Source of the DNA: Geosiphon pyriformis
Taxonomy: Eukaryota > Glomeromycota > Glomeromycetes > Archaeosporales > Geosiphonaceae
NCBI GenBank assembly: GCA_016748015.1
Contig: JAAOMT010000327.1
Location: forward strand, 28,966 to 92,965
Length of the DNA: 64,000 nt
Direction of reading: 5' to 3'
A model generated the notes under the pieces. That model saw nothing but the letters and a program-made list of their open reading frames with translations. It did no database searches and was not told the origin of the DNA. Below are positions 36,870 through 49,462 of this stretch, in pieces. Made by a program: the position numbers and the translations under genes. Within the stretch, counting starts at the first letter, position 1, and every line of letters begins with the position of its first letter.

Positions 36870-39430
36870 CCAATAATACCAATCGTCTACATTTTAATTA
36901 CCAAGTTAAAAAAATTTACTAATAAAAAAATAAAATCTAAACATAGTTAAATAATATAAAGAAAGTTATTATTACCAATAACTAAAATATTACTAAAGTT
37001 TTATAAGTAATTTTATATTTTTTTACAATATAACCAACTTTTAATATTAAAATTTTACTGCAAAACCAGTATTATTTAATAATTTTAAGATCATATTTCT
37101 ACAATATTTTAGTAATTACAATAGTATTATTCGATTACAAAAACACTTTAATACTATTAAACAAAAAAACAATAAAGCAGTTATTACATATCTAAAACAA
37201 TTCCATTAATATCTATGCCAAATTTAAATAATTAATGCCAATTACTATATAATACCACAAATATTAAAACAATTTATTAAAAAATTGTGCAATAATATTC
37301 TTTAATAGATATGTTTATTATATCTTATAAATTTCTAAGCAATAATTACATTAGTCTGAAATTTTGAATTAGCAAAACTTAAAACAAGTCATATTCAAGC
37401 TATAAATTTAATAATAAATAAATTATTTGAACTAAATACTAAGTTAAAACAGCTTAGTAATAACATTAATTAAAATTAGAAAAGTACTTAGATAATAATT
37501 AAGCTATATATCAAATTTTATAATATTATAATCATTAAAAAAACAATTATTGTTATTGTTAAATTCATAACAGCAAAAACTAAAATATGTTATTACTATT
37601 ATAAACAAAATTGCTTAAAAATTAATTATAAATTATGATTAAATAATTAACAATTGAGAAATCAATATTAAATCTTAAACTATGAATTTAAAACTCAATA
37701 AAAACAATACCAACTATAACAATATTACACACAATATTTTTACAATAACTATAGTCACAACCAATATACATACTTTATTTTTAGCCATAGCCAATTATTA
37801 CCTACTAACTATTTAATTGGGAATTAGTATTACAATTATAATACCAGATTTTTTTTGGCTCAAAACCAAAACTTAAAACCTAAAACCATTTTACTAAACT
37901 AAAAACTAGTAATAATAACACATCAACTAATCTTAATATTGTTAATTTATAAACTAAAATCAAATTTAAAATTCAAAAAACATTTAATTTTTTTTTAAAA
38001 CTATTTAAATCTTTTTATTTCTATAAAAATCACGATATTTAACTACAACATTTAAAATTATAACACAATTTTACATACAATTATTACCAAAAATAGCATA
38101 TTTGCTACTATCTTCTAATTTAACTTAAAAAAAGTTACTATTTAATAAAATAATTTTAAACTCAACTTTATCTATTACTGTTATGTATACAGATATTAAA
38201 ATTAATAGCCAATCTATTAAACTTATCCTTAATAATAAGTCAGCAAACAGTATTATCACTCAACAATTTATAAATTAATTAGGTTATCAAGTTGATCAAG
38301 TTATTAATATGCAAATTATTACAGCTAATAAAACTATAAAAACCTTAATTAATAAAATTAATAATCTTTTATTTAAAGTCAGTAATATTACAACACTAAT
38401 TAAAATTTTTATTATAGAATTCATACAATATTAAGTTTTTGTTAGCAATAACTAGCTATTCAAAACCAATATTATATTCGATTAAAATATTTAAAAACTT
38501 TAATTAAGCTACTAAAAATATTATATAAAAGTATTAATTACATATAAGTATTTTAAGACAACCAATAAAATACTACTAATTAAATTAAAAGAAAAAAAAA
38601 AAGAAAAAAAAACTTATCTGAAAGAAATATCAAGTTTTATAGACTAATAATTTAAATAATAATTTATCTTTAGTATTAACTTAAAAGAAAGAAAAAAAAG
38701 CCACTAATCATAATTTTTTTATATATATTATTATACCAAAAAAAAACAATATAGTTGTTTTACAATAATTATATGATACTTATAAAAACCATATTATTAA
38801 TAACCAAAGTTAATCTGTATTAACTGTAGAAAAAAACTCTTGTATATAAGTATCTATTATAGTAATAACAAAAAATATCTTACTATAATCAAATATTATT
38901 GTTGTTTATATATTTTTAAACAATTTAACTACTCAAAAAAACAAAAAAATAAAACAATAAATTTTATTTAATATGTAAAAAAACTTTTTTAGACAAAAAA
39001 ATATGGAATAACATTTCAAAAAAAAATTATGTGACAAGTTGTATTAATACATAATCTTTATTTATAACTAAATAATAAAAAAACATTATTACAAGTTATT
39101 TATAATTATGTTTTTACTTAATTAGATAGTTATTTACACAACAAAAATAAAATCTGAAAAATAATAACTGTCAAATATAATAATACTATCAAGAAAAAAA
39201 TTTATATAAATAAAAATACATAAAAAAAAGAATTATTTTAAGACTTATTTTTTGTAGTATTTACTAATCTAGCAAAATTTAAAAAGTACTACTAATTATT
39301 AGCACTTACTTAAAGAAAGTAAAAATAAAAACTTGTCATTTTAATATCTAACTATATAAATACTGTTTTATTATATGCTAATTTAAATATTATAACAAAT
39401 ATAATTTTGTTTACAATCTATTATTATGTA
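36870..39430 (+). pseudogene. gag-pro: Gypsy C gag, zinc-knuckle relic, aspartic protease and spacer
   Basis: Gag is entered abruptly at IPIVYILITKLKKFTNK (about 36873), equivalent to the same segment in copy B. ITYLEQFHRYLCQI-like capsid sequence follows near 37190. A Cys/Tyr cluster at about 37587 (CYYYYKQNCLK) sits where a CCHC knuckle is expected. Protease occupies about 38180-38570: VYTDIKINSQSIKLILNNK, where the active-site Asp reads as Asn, then SIITQQFI and, further on, IITANKT. A spacer to about 39430 resembles that of copy B. All of it is decayed, with stops every 10-40 codons. The missing 5' end of gag and of the LTR is the junction with copy B. Confidence 0.72.
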
Positions 39431-39434
39431 TAAT

Positions 39435-40360
39435 CTATTTAATTTCAGAACTTAATAAGCTAATTAGTAAAATTAATAAATCGAAATTAAAACTTAATTT
39501 CAATTTAAACACTGTTTTTGAATTTAATACAAATTCAATTACTGCTCTTGAGACTAAACAATATATTGTGTTTTTTGATTTATCAAAAAAGCAGGAATTA
39601 AAATAGTTTAGTAAAGATAACAAATATATTATGTTCAAAAAAACATATAAAACAAATACTGAATTTGATTTTAGATATTCAAAACAACTTTTTATAGTTT
39701 TAAAACTCTACTTACTTACTAATATAGATTTAAAATTAGCATTAAAAGTTTTAACAACTATTATGATTCAATTAGTATTCAAATCTAACTTAGCTAGAAA
39801 AAAATTACTGCAAAAAAAGAAATATTTGACATTAAATATGTAAAAAACATTGTTATTATATTACAAAATAAAGCTAAAAAAAAAATACAAATTATATTTT
39901 TTTTTAATTAAAATAACTAAATTAATATTAGTAAAAATGCAAAAAAAATTAGAAATAACAACTAAAGAAATTAAAAAATTTGAATTAATAGGAAAAATCA
40001 ACATATTTGTCAATATAGCAAAAAAAACCACAGATTAAAAAAAAGTTATTTTTACAAGTTATAGTGTTTTTATCTTATTATATTAAAATACTTATTAAAA
40101 ATACCACAAAAAATTAAAAATCAATCAACAGATTTTTGAAATAAAATCTAAAAAATGCTAAAATAAAACAATTGATATTACTAGCTTATACTTACTAGTC
40201 AAAAATCACAAAAATATAAGAATTTTAATTATTAACAACACTAAAAATTATGTAAAAATATTAGTAAATACTATTATTAAATATTTAAATCCAAAAATTA
40301 AAGACCAATTAACAACCAATATGCCAGATTTTAATTAATATGTAAATATATTGATTTTAT
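39435..40360 (+). pseudogene. dUTPase-like domain and linker of gypsy C
   Basis: This is the best-preserved example. After FSKDNKYIMFKKTYKTN comes TEFDFRYS (39658; motif 1), NIDLKLALKV (39721), VFKSNLARKK (39772; motif 2, SRSSLA-like), a motif-3 equivalent TLNM at 39829, QKKLEITTKEIKKFELIGK (39936-39993; motif 5, GFGSTG-like) and INIFVNIAKKTTD. After a stop at 40036 a second segment, LYLLVKNHKNIRILIINNT (about 40182), KYLNPKIKDQ and MPDFN, leads to RT at about 40390. Catalytic residues are altered by G-to-A change. Order and spacing match the trimeric dUTPase fold; identification is from motifs only. The same module is present in copy B, so it is an ancestral part of this gypsy lineage. Confidence 0.68.
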
Positions 40361-40379
40361 ATTACAAATTTAGGCCTAA

Positions 40380-43235
40380 AAAAATGAATGTTATTTGGTT
40401 TAACCAAAACAATTAGAACAAATAAACTTGAAAAATTTGGATTAACTACAAAGAATACAATTTTAAATATTGCTTAAACAATATATTAATATCTTTGCAA
40501 GTAAAAATAAATTTGGAAAAATATATATAATTCAATACAAGATAAAAATAGGAAATACAATATTAATTAAACAAAAAACATACAGAATACTATTAGTTAG
40601 TCATAATATTATTAAAAAAAAAATCAATTAAATATTTAATAGTAGATTAATTTAATTATCTATAAGTCTATAATTATTATTAATAGTATTAATACCAAAA
40701 AAAAAACTAAATTCAGTTTTGTGTAAATTATTAAAAGCTTAATAATATTATTTATAGTAATAGCTATCTAATTTTATAAATTTAAAAATTGTTTGATTTA
40801 TTTGCCACACTAAATCTAAACAGTAATTATTGATATGTAAATATAAATTTAAATAATAAGAAAAAAATAGTATTTACAACAAAAAAAAATTTCAAATTTA
40901 AAGTAATATTATTTGGCTTAATTAATATGTTCAATATATTTTAATAGTTAATAAAAATTGTTTATTTTAATATATTATAAAAATTAATAATTGTTTATCT
41001 AAATAACACCAATGTATTTTCAAAAATACTTAATAAATATCTGTATTATCTACAATAAGTTTAATTAGAGCTTTATAATAAAGTCAATTTTTACGTTTAC
41101 CAATTCTTATATTTATTTTTTAACTTATATAATGAATAAAGTATACTTATTTAAAAGATTAAAACATATTGAATTAAAATTGAATACAGATAAATGTTTT
41201 TTTAGAAAAATTGAACTTAAGTTTTTAAGACATATAATTAGAAAAAAAGACATTAAAACAGATTCAGATAAAATTAAAAAAGTAAAAAACTTTTCAAAAC
41301 CAAGAAATTTAACTAAATTTAAAGATTTTTTGAGACTAACTAAATATTATTAGCAATTTATACAAAACTTTTTAGCAATTGCACAATTACTTTATCAATT
41401 CCAGACTAAAGATACTCAATATAAATAAATAAATATACAATAACAAGCTTTTAAGATATTAAAACAAAAATTTATACAAGTCTTAATTTTAATATATACA
41501 AATTATAATAAAAAATTTATAATTGTTATCAATGTTTCTAAATTAGTATTAAGAACAATATTGTCAAAAAAAAATTTGATAGTAGAAAACATCTAATAAT
41601 ATATGCTAGTAAAAATTTAAGTTCAATAGAAAAAACAATAAAACTTCAATATTAGAATACTTAACAATATATTAAACTGTAATTAAATGAAAAAAATATC
41701 TATATTATGAGTTTAATATTTATATTAATCATAAAAAATCAACATTATTTGCCAAAAAATTTAGTTAATAATAAAACTACCAAATAAAAAACTGTATTTT
41801 TACTCTTTAAATATAAAATACACTATAAAAAAAATACTAATAATTTGTTATAAATAAAACAATTATAAGAAAAAAAAAATAACAACAAATAACAAAATAA
41901 ACAAAACAAACTACTAATAATTAATTCATTATATTATTGTTAAATAGTTTAAGAAAAAACTATTTCAAAATAAACAAATTAAAATTTATTAACAAATTAG
42001 ACATTATATTAATCATCAAAATATATTTTACAAAAAAAACTAAAAATAATAAAAAAATAATAAAAAACAATATTATTTAATATGTATTTAGATTCAACAA
42101 CAGAATATTTTAATTGAGAGTTAACACTAAAAAGAGCTAAGCAGTTATACTATTGGCTAATCATATATTTAAACATAAAACAATATGTATAAAGCTGTAA
42201 TATTTGTCAAAGAAATAAAATCAAATAAACTACTAGGACCAATTAAAGTTAGACAATTATTTGATAAGATTAGAATTGACTAAATAAGATTATTATTATT
42301 AATAATTAAAGGCAACTAATATATTGTTATTGTCATAAATTATTTTACTAAATAGCCAAAAACTAAAGTTATACAAAAAACTAATACAAAATTAGTAGCT
42401 AAATTTGTTTATTAAGACTTAATATATTAACATAAATATTTAAAAAAACTATTATTAAATCAAAAAACTCGTTTTGTAAACAGAATATTAGCAGAATTAA
42501 GCCAAAAATTTGGAGTTAAAAGACTATTATTATTATTATATTATCTATAGACAAGTGATTTAGTTAAAAAATTTAATAGAATATTATATAAAATATTAAC
42601 CAAAATCAGTCAAAAAACCCAAAAAGAATAGAACTTATTTATATTATTAGTATTATTTACTTATTAAACAATAAAGCAAAATATTGTTAAAATAATACTA
42701 TTTAAATTAATATATAACAGAAAAACAACATTGTTAATAGAAAAAAAAATAGAACATATTTAATAAAACTAACAATAAAAGATATATTCTAAGCAATACT
42801 GTTAAGACAAATATATATCTTAATAAAAATTTTAAAAAAAAAACAGCAGTTAATTGTATCTAAAAATCACAAAAAAAAACAAAAAAAAAACAATATAATT
42901 AGTTGCCAAACAAATTAGTTAAATTCAAAATTAAAGACAAAATACTTTTATATTATACAAAAAATTAAAAAACAATAGAGTAGAAAATTTAATCAAAAGT
43001 AGAATAAGCCATTTTATATTGAAAAAATATTTGAAAATAAATCATACAAACTATAACTAAAAAACAAAATTTTGACCAAAACAGTATATAAAAATTAATT
43101 AAAATTATATTATAATAAAACATCAACAAATTTTAACATATTACAGTTAAGAGCACAAAAAATATTGGTTAAACCAGATAAAATTCTACGAGATTTAAAA
43201 TCAATCATTATTATTAAAGCCAACATATCACAAAA
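40380..43235 (+). pseudogene. pol: Gypsy C pol: RT, RNase H, integrase
   Basis: The RT N-terminus is at about 40390 (MNVIWFNQNN). The palm region near 40990 reads VYLNNTNVFSK, so both catalytic Asp of YxDD appear as Asn. The thumb at 41132-41353 is open for 73 codons (ELKLNTDKCFFRKIELKFLR, FSKPRNLTKFKDFLRLTKYY). RNase H lies at about 41460-41880. Integrase lies at about 42050-43000, with a zinc-binding remnant SCNICQRN near 42195 and a core beginning RID (about 42262). A GPY/F-like tail (about 42900-43080) follows. It is related to copies A and B but diverged enough to be another family. Stops are very frequent. Confidence 0.85.
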
Positions 43236-43239
43236 CTAA

Positions 43240-43935
43240 AAATTGTTATAAATATAACTAAAACATCCAGAAACAGAAGTAAAAAATAGAAATAATAAAT
43301 AAAATATATGTAACAGCACAACAATTATTTCAAATATTAAAAAAACTTAAACATAGAAATAACAATTAATAGACAAAAAATTCGTTATAAAAACACTCAA
43401 AAAAACAAAGCAGCTAAAAAAACTTTATACAACAAAATACAAAAACAAAAAAATAATTATATAAAAAACTTGTTAAAAAAGTAAAAAAAACTTTTAGAAA
43501 TCTAGTAATAAGTATTTAATTAAGAAAATTAATAAAAAAAGACTGGAAGAATTGAAAAAACCAGTTTTCAATAGCATATTATTATTATTACTTAAAATAA
43601 TAGTTGAATATTTAAACACTATATATCAACAATTCTAAATAAGTGTTTGACAAAAAAATAGTATTAAAATAGAATATTTTATTAGAAAAAACAACTTAAT
43701 AATTTATGTAAAAGCAATCTTTTAATTATATACAATTTTTTATGAATACAAAAAAATACTACTATATTTAGTTATAAAAAATATAATAACAAATCAATTA
43801 GAAAAAATAATCAATTTACAATTTAAAAAACTAAGAACAGAAGTTTTCAAGACTATAATAGAAAAAGAAGTATATAAACTTATTTAAGAAAAAAACTTAG
43901 AAGATTTCATAAAAGCTTAATATTAAAAAAAAAAA
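43240..43935 (+). pseudogene. Third ORF of gypsy C (unknown function)
   Basis: It occupies the same place as the third ORFs of copies A and B. Traces are YVTAQQLFQILKKLKH (43308), EYFIRKNNLIIYVKAIF (about 43670) against KFVGKNNLTLHYKAAY in copy A, and LQFKKLRTEVFKTIIEKEVY (about 43818) against QQFEDLQKTILEATIEHYMN. It ends at an A-rich tract just before the LTR. Similarity is weak but ordered. Function unknown. Confidence 0.45.
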
Positions 43936-44420
43936 ATATTATTACTTATAAAAAATAATAATAGTATAAATAGTCAATAGCAAAATAAAAAATTATCAAA
44001 ACACATAACATTAAAAATTCTAAAAATACCAGTAAAAATTCTAAAAATTTTATGAATTGCAAAAATACTGGCAGAAATATTAAAAATTCTAAGAATACCA
44101 AAAATTACAGCAATAACTTAAAGAAATTGTAAAAATTTTAAGAATTTTGTATTACAAAGATTTATGTATATATATTAATTAATAAGTCAAAAAAAGAACA
44201 AACAAACTTACTTTTAAGACTAGTTTAATTACTTTTACTTTTATTAATAATCCCAAATTAATCAATTTGTTAATAAATTTTTATTTTATTTATTACTTAA
44301 TAAATCCAAGATTATTGGAATTAAAACCAACATTATTATTGTATTGATATTATTCAAATCTATATTATGATATGTTTAAAAGAATATTCAAACAACAACT
44401 TGAAAAGAAAGCAAAATAGA
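43936..44420 (+). repeat. LTR of gypsy C (right end uncertain)
   Basis: It follows the A-rich tract at 43925-43935. Short-period repeats built from AAAAATTCTAAAAATACCAG fill about 43990-44150, in the place of the U3 repeats of LTR A. A TATA-like TGTATATATATTAATT follows at about 44164. The right end cannot be fixed; the tRNA-like sequence at 44434 and LTR D at 44624 follow. Confidence 0.5.
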
Positions 44421-44433
44421 ACTATTAATAATA

Positions 44434-44503
44434 TGATTCATGTGTTTAATGCTGGTGCAATTATATTTTTACTCTCTAAGTAATAAATTCAAGTCTTGTT
44501 TAT
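44434..44503 (+). other. Decayed tRNA-like sequence (tRNA pseudogene or SINE head)
   Basis: TGTTTAATGCTGG at 44443 resembles a Pol III A box, and AATTCAAGTCT at 44486-44496 resembles a B box about 40 bases later. The T-arm region ATAAATTCAAGTCTTGT would form a perfect 5-bp stem if C-to-T and G-to-A changes were reversed. The anticodon cannot be assigned and the acceptor stem is not convincing. It could be a tRNA pseudogene, the head of a tRNA-derived SINE, or chance. Confidence 0.3.
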
Positions 44504-44623
44504 TTTTTTTTAAAGATTAGAAACCAGTTAGTTTGATCTCTAATAAAAAATTTAAAACTGTACAAAATTTATTTGAAAAAAAAGTCCTTAATATTACCAA
44601 TCAAAATTTGAGAATATATTTAG

Positions 44624-45400
44624 TGTAAAATTATTTTTATAATTCTTATTATTAATTAGCATATATTATCATTTCAATTTATCACTTATTATTTTATTAA
44701 ATTATCCAAATTATAAGTCAATTAATAACCCAATTTGTACAAAACATAAATAAAACCAAATTACAATAAATAGATCATACAATATACCAAACTATATAAC
44801 ATTCAGAATTCACCAAAATATTTAGTAATTTTAACAAAATATTTGACAGTTCACCAAAATAATTATAGTTCGTAGAAATAACTTGTAGTTTAACAAAATG
44901 TATTTTTAGTTGCCAAAATATTAAGAAAAGAAAAAGTGTTAAATCATAGAATAATACTATAACAAGTTGTATAAAAAAAACCTTTTCTCTTTGAGAAAAT
45001 ATATCTCAGTTAGAATTCATCTTAATTAGAACTAATATCTTTTCTAGTATTTTCTACACAAATTAATTTCAATAAAAACATAAAAATTCTTAATTATTCC
45101 TATTGTAAAATTAACTTTTTTATACTAATATTTCAAAATTTATTAGCTACTAATTTTAATAACTGTTAGTAACCTTTAGGCCTGGATCTAAAATGACTTT
45201 TTTAACACATTTTCTTATTTTTTTTCTTAATTTATTTTTTTTTGTTTTTTTTGTTTTTTTTATATTATTGGATAGTCTACAGTCGAGATTTTCTGTAAAA
45301 AAGTTGACTTTTATAGCAAAGTAACTATACACATTTTTGAAAAACTTACAAATTAGATTTATTTTGTAAAACAGTCGACTTTTACTGCAAAGTAACTATA
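44624..45400 (+). repeat. LTR of gypsy D, copy 2
   Basis: It starts TGTAAAATTATTTTTATAAT at 44624 and aligns with the minus-strand copy at 19800-20545 and with 56640-57190. It contains a TATA-like TGTATAAAAAAAACC at about 44968 and, near the end, two AGTCGA-containing blocks that each lead into GCAAAGTAACTATA. The right boundary is approximate, because no clean CA end is visible before the leader. Confidence 0.75.
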
Positions 45401-45404
45401 TAAG

Positions 45405-45640
45405 TAATTGGCATAGAATTGGCCATTCTATTATAAGTCTAATAACATACATAGTTCAAAGTATAAAAGATATTTTAGAAGAAAAATCAGCTTATCAAAA
45501 GTTTATCAACTTCTATTAACAGCAAAATTAACAGCAAAAACGGCATTAAAAACATTCAAAAATGGGTAGAAAAATTATTAGTAACACTAAAGTCTAATCT
45601 TTAAAATTAAGCAAAAAAAATCCAGCAAAAATGACTGGAA
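45405..45640 (+). other. Gypsy D leader with possible primer-binding site
   Basis: TTGGCATAGAATTGGCC at about 45408 directly follows the LTR. A TGG start in this place is expected of a tRNA primer-binding site. The leader continues with TATAAAAGATATTTTAGAAG and AACAGCAAAATTAACAGC, shared with the leaders at 19640-19780 (minus strand) and 57195-57310. Which tRNA would prime is not established. Confidence 0.5.
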
Positions 45641-45679
45641 AATTGATATTAACAATCTGTTAACAAGAAAAAAAACAGT

Positions 45680-48390
45680 AATATTAAAAGAAGAAAAATG
45701 TCCTGGCCAAACAAATTTTATTTTACATATAATCAAAACCAAGAATATTTGACCAATTCATCTAAAACTCTATTAATTAAATAGCCAAAATAATGAGTTT
45801 ATTGAAAAAGAAATAAACTAGATAGAAAAACTTAGATTTATATAAAAAACCAAGAGTAAATAAGCATTTTCTGTTGTAGTAGTATTTAAAAAAGATAGAT
45901 CTTTACAATTTTGTATAAATTATTGACAATCATTAAGTGAAATATGTATCTTTTTTTTAAGATTAATAACGCTCTTAATCGATTTAGAAGCTTTACTTAT
46001 TTTACAACAATTAATTTAACTACTGGTTTCTAGCAAGTAAAAATAGATCCTGCCAGTAGATAAAAAATCATATTTATTACAAAATATAGAACTTATGTAT
46101 TCACAGTAATGTCTTTTGAATTAACAAATGTTTTACTTATATTTCAAAGATTAATGAATAAAGTATTTGGATTAGAACATCAAAAGTTTATTTTTGTGTA
46201 CTTTGATGATATAATTTTATACTAAAACTTGAAATAAACACTTAAAATATCTTTAAAAAGTTTTCAATCTTCTAAGAAATGCCAAACTTATGATCAATTT
46301 TATCAAATTATTCTTCAAAAAACAGTCTTCCCAGTTTTTAAGACATCTTATAACAAAAAATAGAATTTTTTTAGACCCAACCAAAATTAAAAAAGTACAA
46401 AAACTTAGACAATTGATGAATATTTCTGAGCTATAATTTTTTTTGGAATTAGTTTCATACTATTAAAAGTTCATTAAAAATTTCTCTAAAATTGCAAATC
46501 TGTTTAATCAGCTTCTAAAGAAAAATATTAATTATTATTAAAGTATTTTTTAACAAAAAGCATTTAAAACTCTTAAGAAAAAACTAACTTCTAAGCCAAT
46601 CTTAAAACAACCTAATTTTTACAAGCCATTTATTTTTCATACTAATGTCTTTGATGTTTCTCTTATCACAAAAAAATAAAAAAAAAAAGCAAGTTATAAT
46701 CTATAATAATAAAATCCTAAGATAAGCAGAGAAAACTATATAATAACTAAAATAAAATGCTTAGCAGTAGTATAATCTATTGATTACTGGAATAAATATT
46801 TTATAGAAAGAAAATTCTATTTATATATTGATCATTAAGCTTTAATTTGGCTAAAAAACAAAATAAAATTGGAGTATAAAAAACTTTTCTATTGAATTAT
46901 CTACTTAGATAAATTCAATTACAACATTAAATATTAAAAAAAATAAGCAATCATAATACAGATGTTTTATCTTGATTGGTTACTTAGTAAAAACCAATTA
47001 AATTAATTATTAATTAATTGCTTAAATTAACAACTAACAAATAAACTTGAAAACTATTCAGCACTAATTAAATTTTTGGATAAAAAAAATTTATCAGAAT
47101 ATAATTGACAGCAAAAAAAACATTTGTGAAAACAATTAAATTTTTATTTGATTTATTAAACCCAATTTGAGAAAAAAAAATTATATATATAATATGCATA
47201 CTGATTTTTTAGCAAAACATTTTGAAAAAACAAAGACTATTCAAAAAACATTAATAAGATATTATTGACAAACATTAAAAAAAAATATAACAAAATATAT
47301 TGAAACTTATAATATCTGTTAATAAAAAAAAATTCAATAAAAAAAAACATTTATCCTATATTAATGGTAAACTTTTTGACAAAATTGGAATTAATGTTAT
47401 TGGACTTCTGACAGTAACTTTTGATAGAAATAAATATATTATAACAGCAACTAATTATTTAACAAAATGGATAGAAACAAAAACAATACCAAATTAAACA
47501 GTTATTTCAATTGCCAACTTTACCTATAAGAAAATTAAATGTAAACATAAATGTTTTTAAAAACTGCTTTTAGACAGAAAAAAGCTTTTTTTATTTTATT
47601 AGTAGAAGAACTATTAAAAAAACTTAGAGTATATTACAAATTCTTCTCCCTTTATCATTTATAAACCAATAAATTAATGGAACATTTCAACCAAACACTT
47701 TGTAAAACTTTAGCAAAAACCAATAAAAAAACGAATCTATAGAACAAAATTTTGCTTTTAGCTTTCTTTGCTTATAGAAGAGTAAATTATAACAAACTTT
47801 TCTACTTATTTTATAAATATATAGCAATGTTATTAATTGAAACAGATATCAAAACAATACTCTTTAAAAAAATAACTGAACTTAATTATAAAAACATTTT
47901 ACAATAAAAACTTGAAACAATTTTAGATTCTTTAATAAAGGCAAAAAAAATAGTATACAAAAAAATAAAAATTTTTTTAAAAAAACTAAAGAAAAAAAAA
48001 CCATATAAAACACTTTTTGAATACAAATCAAACCAAAATGGTTTAATATTTAATAATCGACTTGTTCATGATATACAAATCAAAAAGTATTACAAAAGAA
48101 CCAATTGGTTATCAGTTATTGTAATACCCAAAGTAATCAGCAGTAAAACGACAAAACAGTTATAAAAAAATTATTCTAGTCCCAAAACAGACTTATTTTT
48201 AATTAGCATAGAAAAATATTTTTTTGATTATAATATTCAAATATTTTTCTTATAATCTATAATTATTAAATAAAAAACCATTTAGATGCTTTGCTTATAA
48301 TCGAAAACAAAAATAATCAAAGATAAAATTGGAGTGTATTTTGTTATAAACCCATAAAAAACTGTTACAAAAAGACAGAAAATTAGTAAT
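45680..48390 (+). pseudogene. pol: Gypsy D copy 2 pol: RT, RNase H, integrase (gag and protease deleted)
   Basis: The leader passes almost directly into RT, so gag and protease are missing. RT reads VVVVFKKDRSLQFCINY (about 45870-45925), an intact-looking VYFDDIILY at about 46196 and DPTKIKKVQKL near 46376. The connection and RNase H lie at about 46560-46980 (FKTLKKKLTSKPILKQPNF). Integrase lies at about 47170-47900; its best piece, 47300-47497, reads DKIGINVIG...FDRNKYIITATNYLTKW, and a Q/N-rich viral-type 'HFNQTLCKTLAKTN' follows near 47684. Numerous stops occur elsewhere. It is a family distinct from A, B and C, judged by the LTR and by the RT sequence. The downstream end is cut at 48396 by the inverted-repeat unit. 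Confidence 0.85.
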
Positions 48391-48395
48391 AAGTT

Positions 48396-49462
48396 AAAAG
48401 CTGTTCTAATTTTGTAATAAATGTTTATTAATTCAACTATTTTTAAATTTATTAAATATTTTCTTTTGTTGTTTTAAGCACTGTTTTTTTATTAAGTATT
48501 TTTTATGTAAAAAATATAATTGTTGTTTTGTTTATTAAAACACTGTTAAAGTTTTTATTAAATTATAATAACTATTAAAATATTAATAAAAGTAAATATT
48601 TTGTTTTTTTTATAAGAGTAAAAATTTTAAGAAATAGTTATTATAAACTATTTAAAAAGAAGTAAAATAATATTTTAAGAAAAAAATGTTTTTGATATAT
48701 GTAAGATTTATATATTTTTGAATAACTTTTTTTGTTGCTATATTAATTATTTTTGTTAAATTTTTTATTAAATTTTTAAAAATAATGAAAATTATAATTA
48801 TAATTTAAGTGTTCAAATTTAAGTGTTGTTGTATAATAATTACCGCTTCTAAATTTTGGAAATATTTTTAAGATTAACCAAAAAAAATTGTTTATTAATT
48901 TATTAAATTAAAAATATAAGATTGGTTCTTAAAAATAGTACTCAAGTCTATTACTATGTGTAATTTTTTCAAAACCTTATTATTAAATCTTAACTTATAT
49001 GATTTATTATTTAAAACTTGGTATATATAAAAGGGTTTAACTTGTTAATAAATAAAATTTTCTAATATTTATTAAGATAAAAATTAATATGAAACATTTT
49101 TTTGAAAAATATTTTATAAATATTTTTCCAAATGAAAAGTTTACTATCATCAAATATTATTTTGATAATAAAAATTAGATAATTAGAGATTAAAAAAATT
49201 CTAAAATAAATGTATATTTATTATGATCCACTTAAAATTAAATTATTTGCTTTTTTTGCTAATTTAATTATAAATTTTAAAGATCTCATATCAATTTTTA
49301 TATCATATTAATAGATTTAAAACTGTAAATGAAGGTTAATATTAAACATTTATAAATAGAAATAAATTCAATTTAGAGATAAAATATTTATCAAAGATAA
49401 TAATTAGCTGTAATTCCTTTTATTATATTCTTTCAAAACATTTTTTATTAAAATTTTTTGTA
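48396..49462 (+). repeat. Left arm of a 1.05-kb inverted repeat
   Basis: It begins AAAAGCTGTTCTAATTTTGT and is the reverse complement of 55388-56434 over its whole length. Long stretches are identical, such as the block containing TTTATTAAGTATTTTTTATG and the GCTTCTAAATTTTGGAAATA block near 48846; by eye about nine bases in ten agree. The arms are far more alike than other repeat pairs here, pointing to recent duplication or conversion. Immediately outside, both ends can be read as TTAA. Confidence 0.88.

Noticed and set aside
43990-44150. Regularly spaced short repeats that could suggest a CRISPR array
   Set aside because: Units are degenerate, spacing is irregular, and they sit in an LTR of a eukaryotic element.
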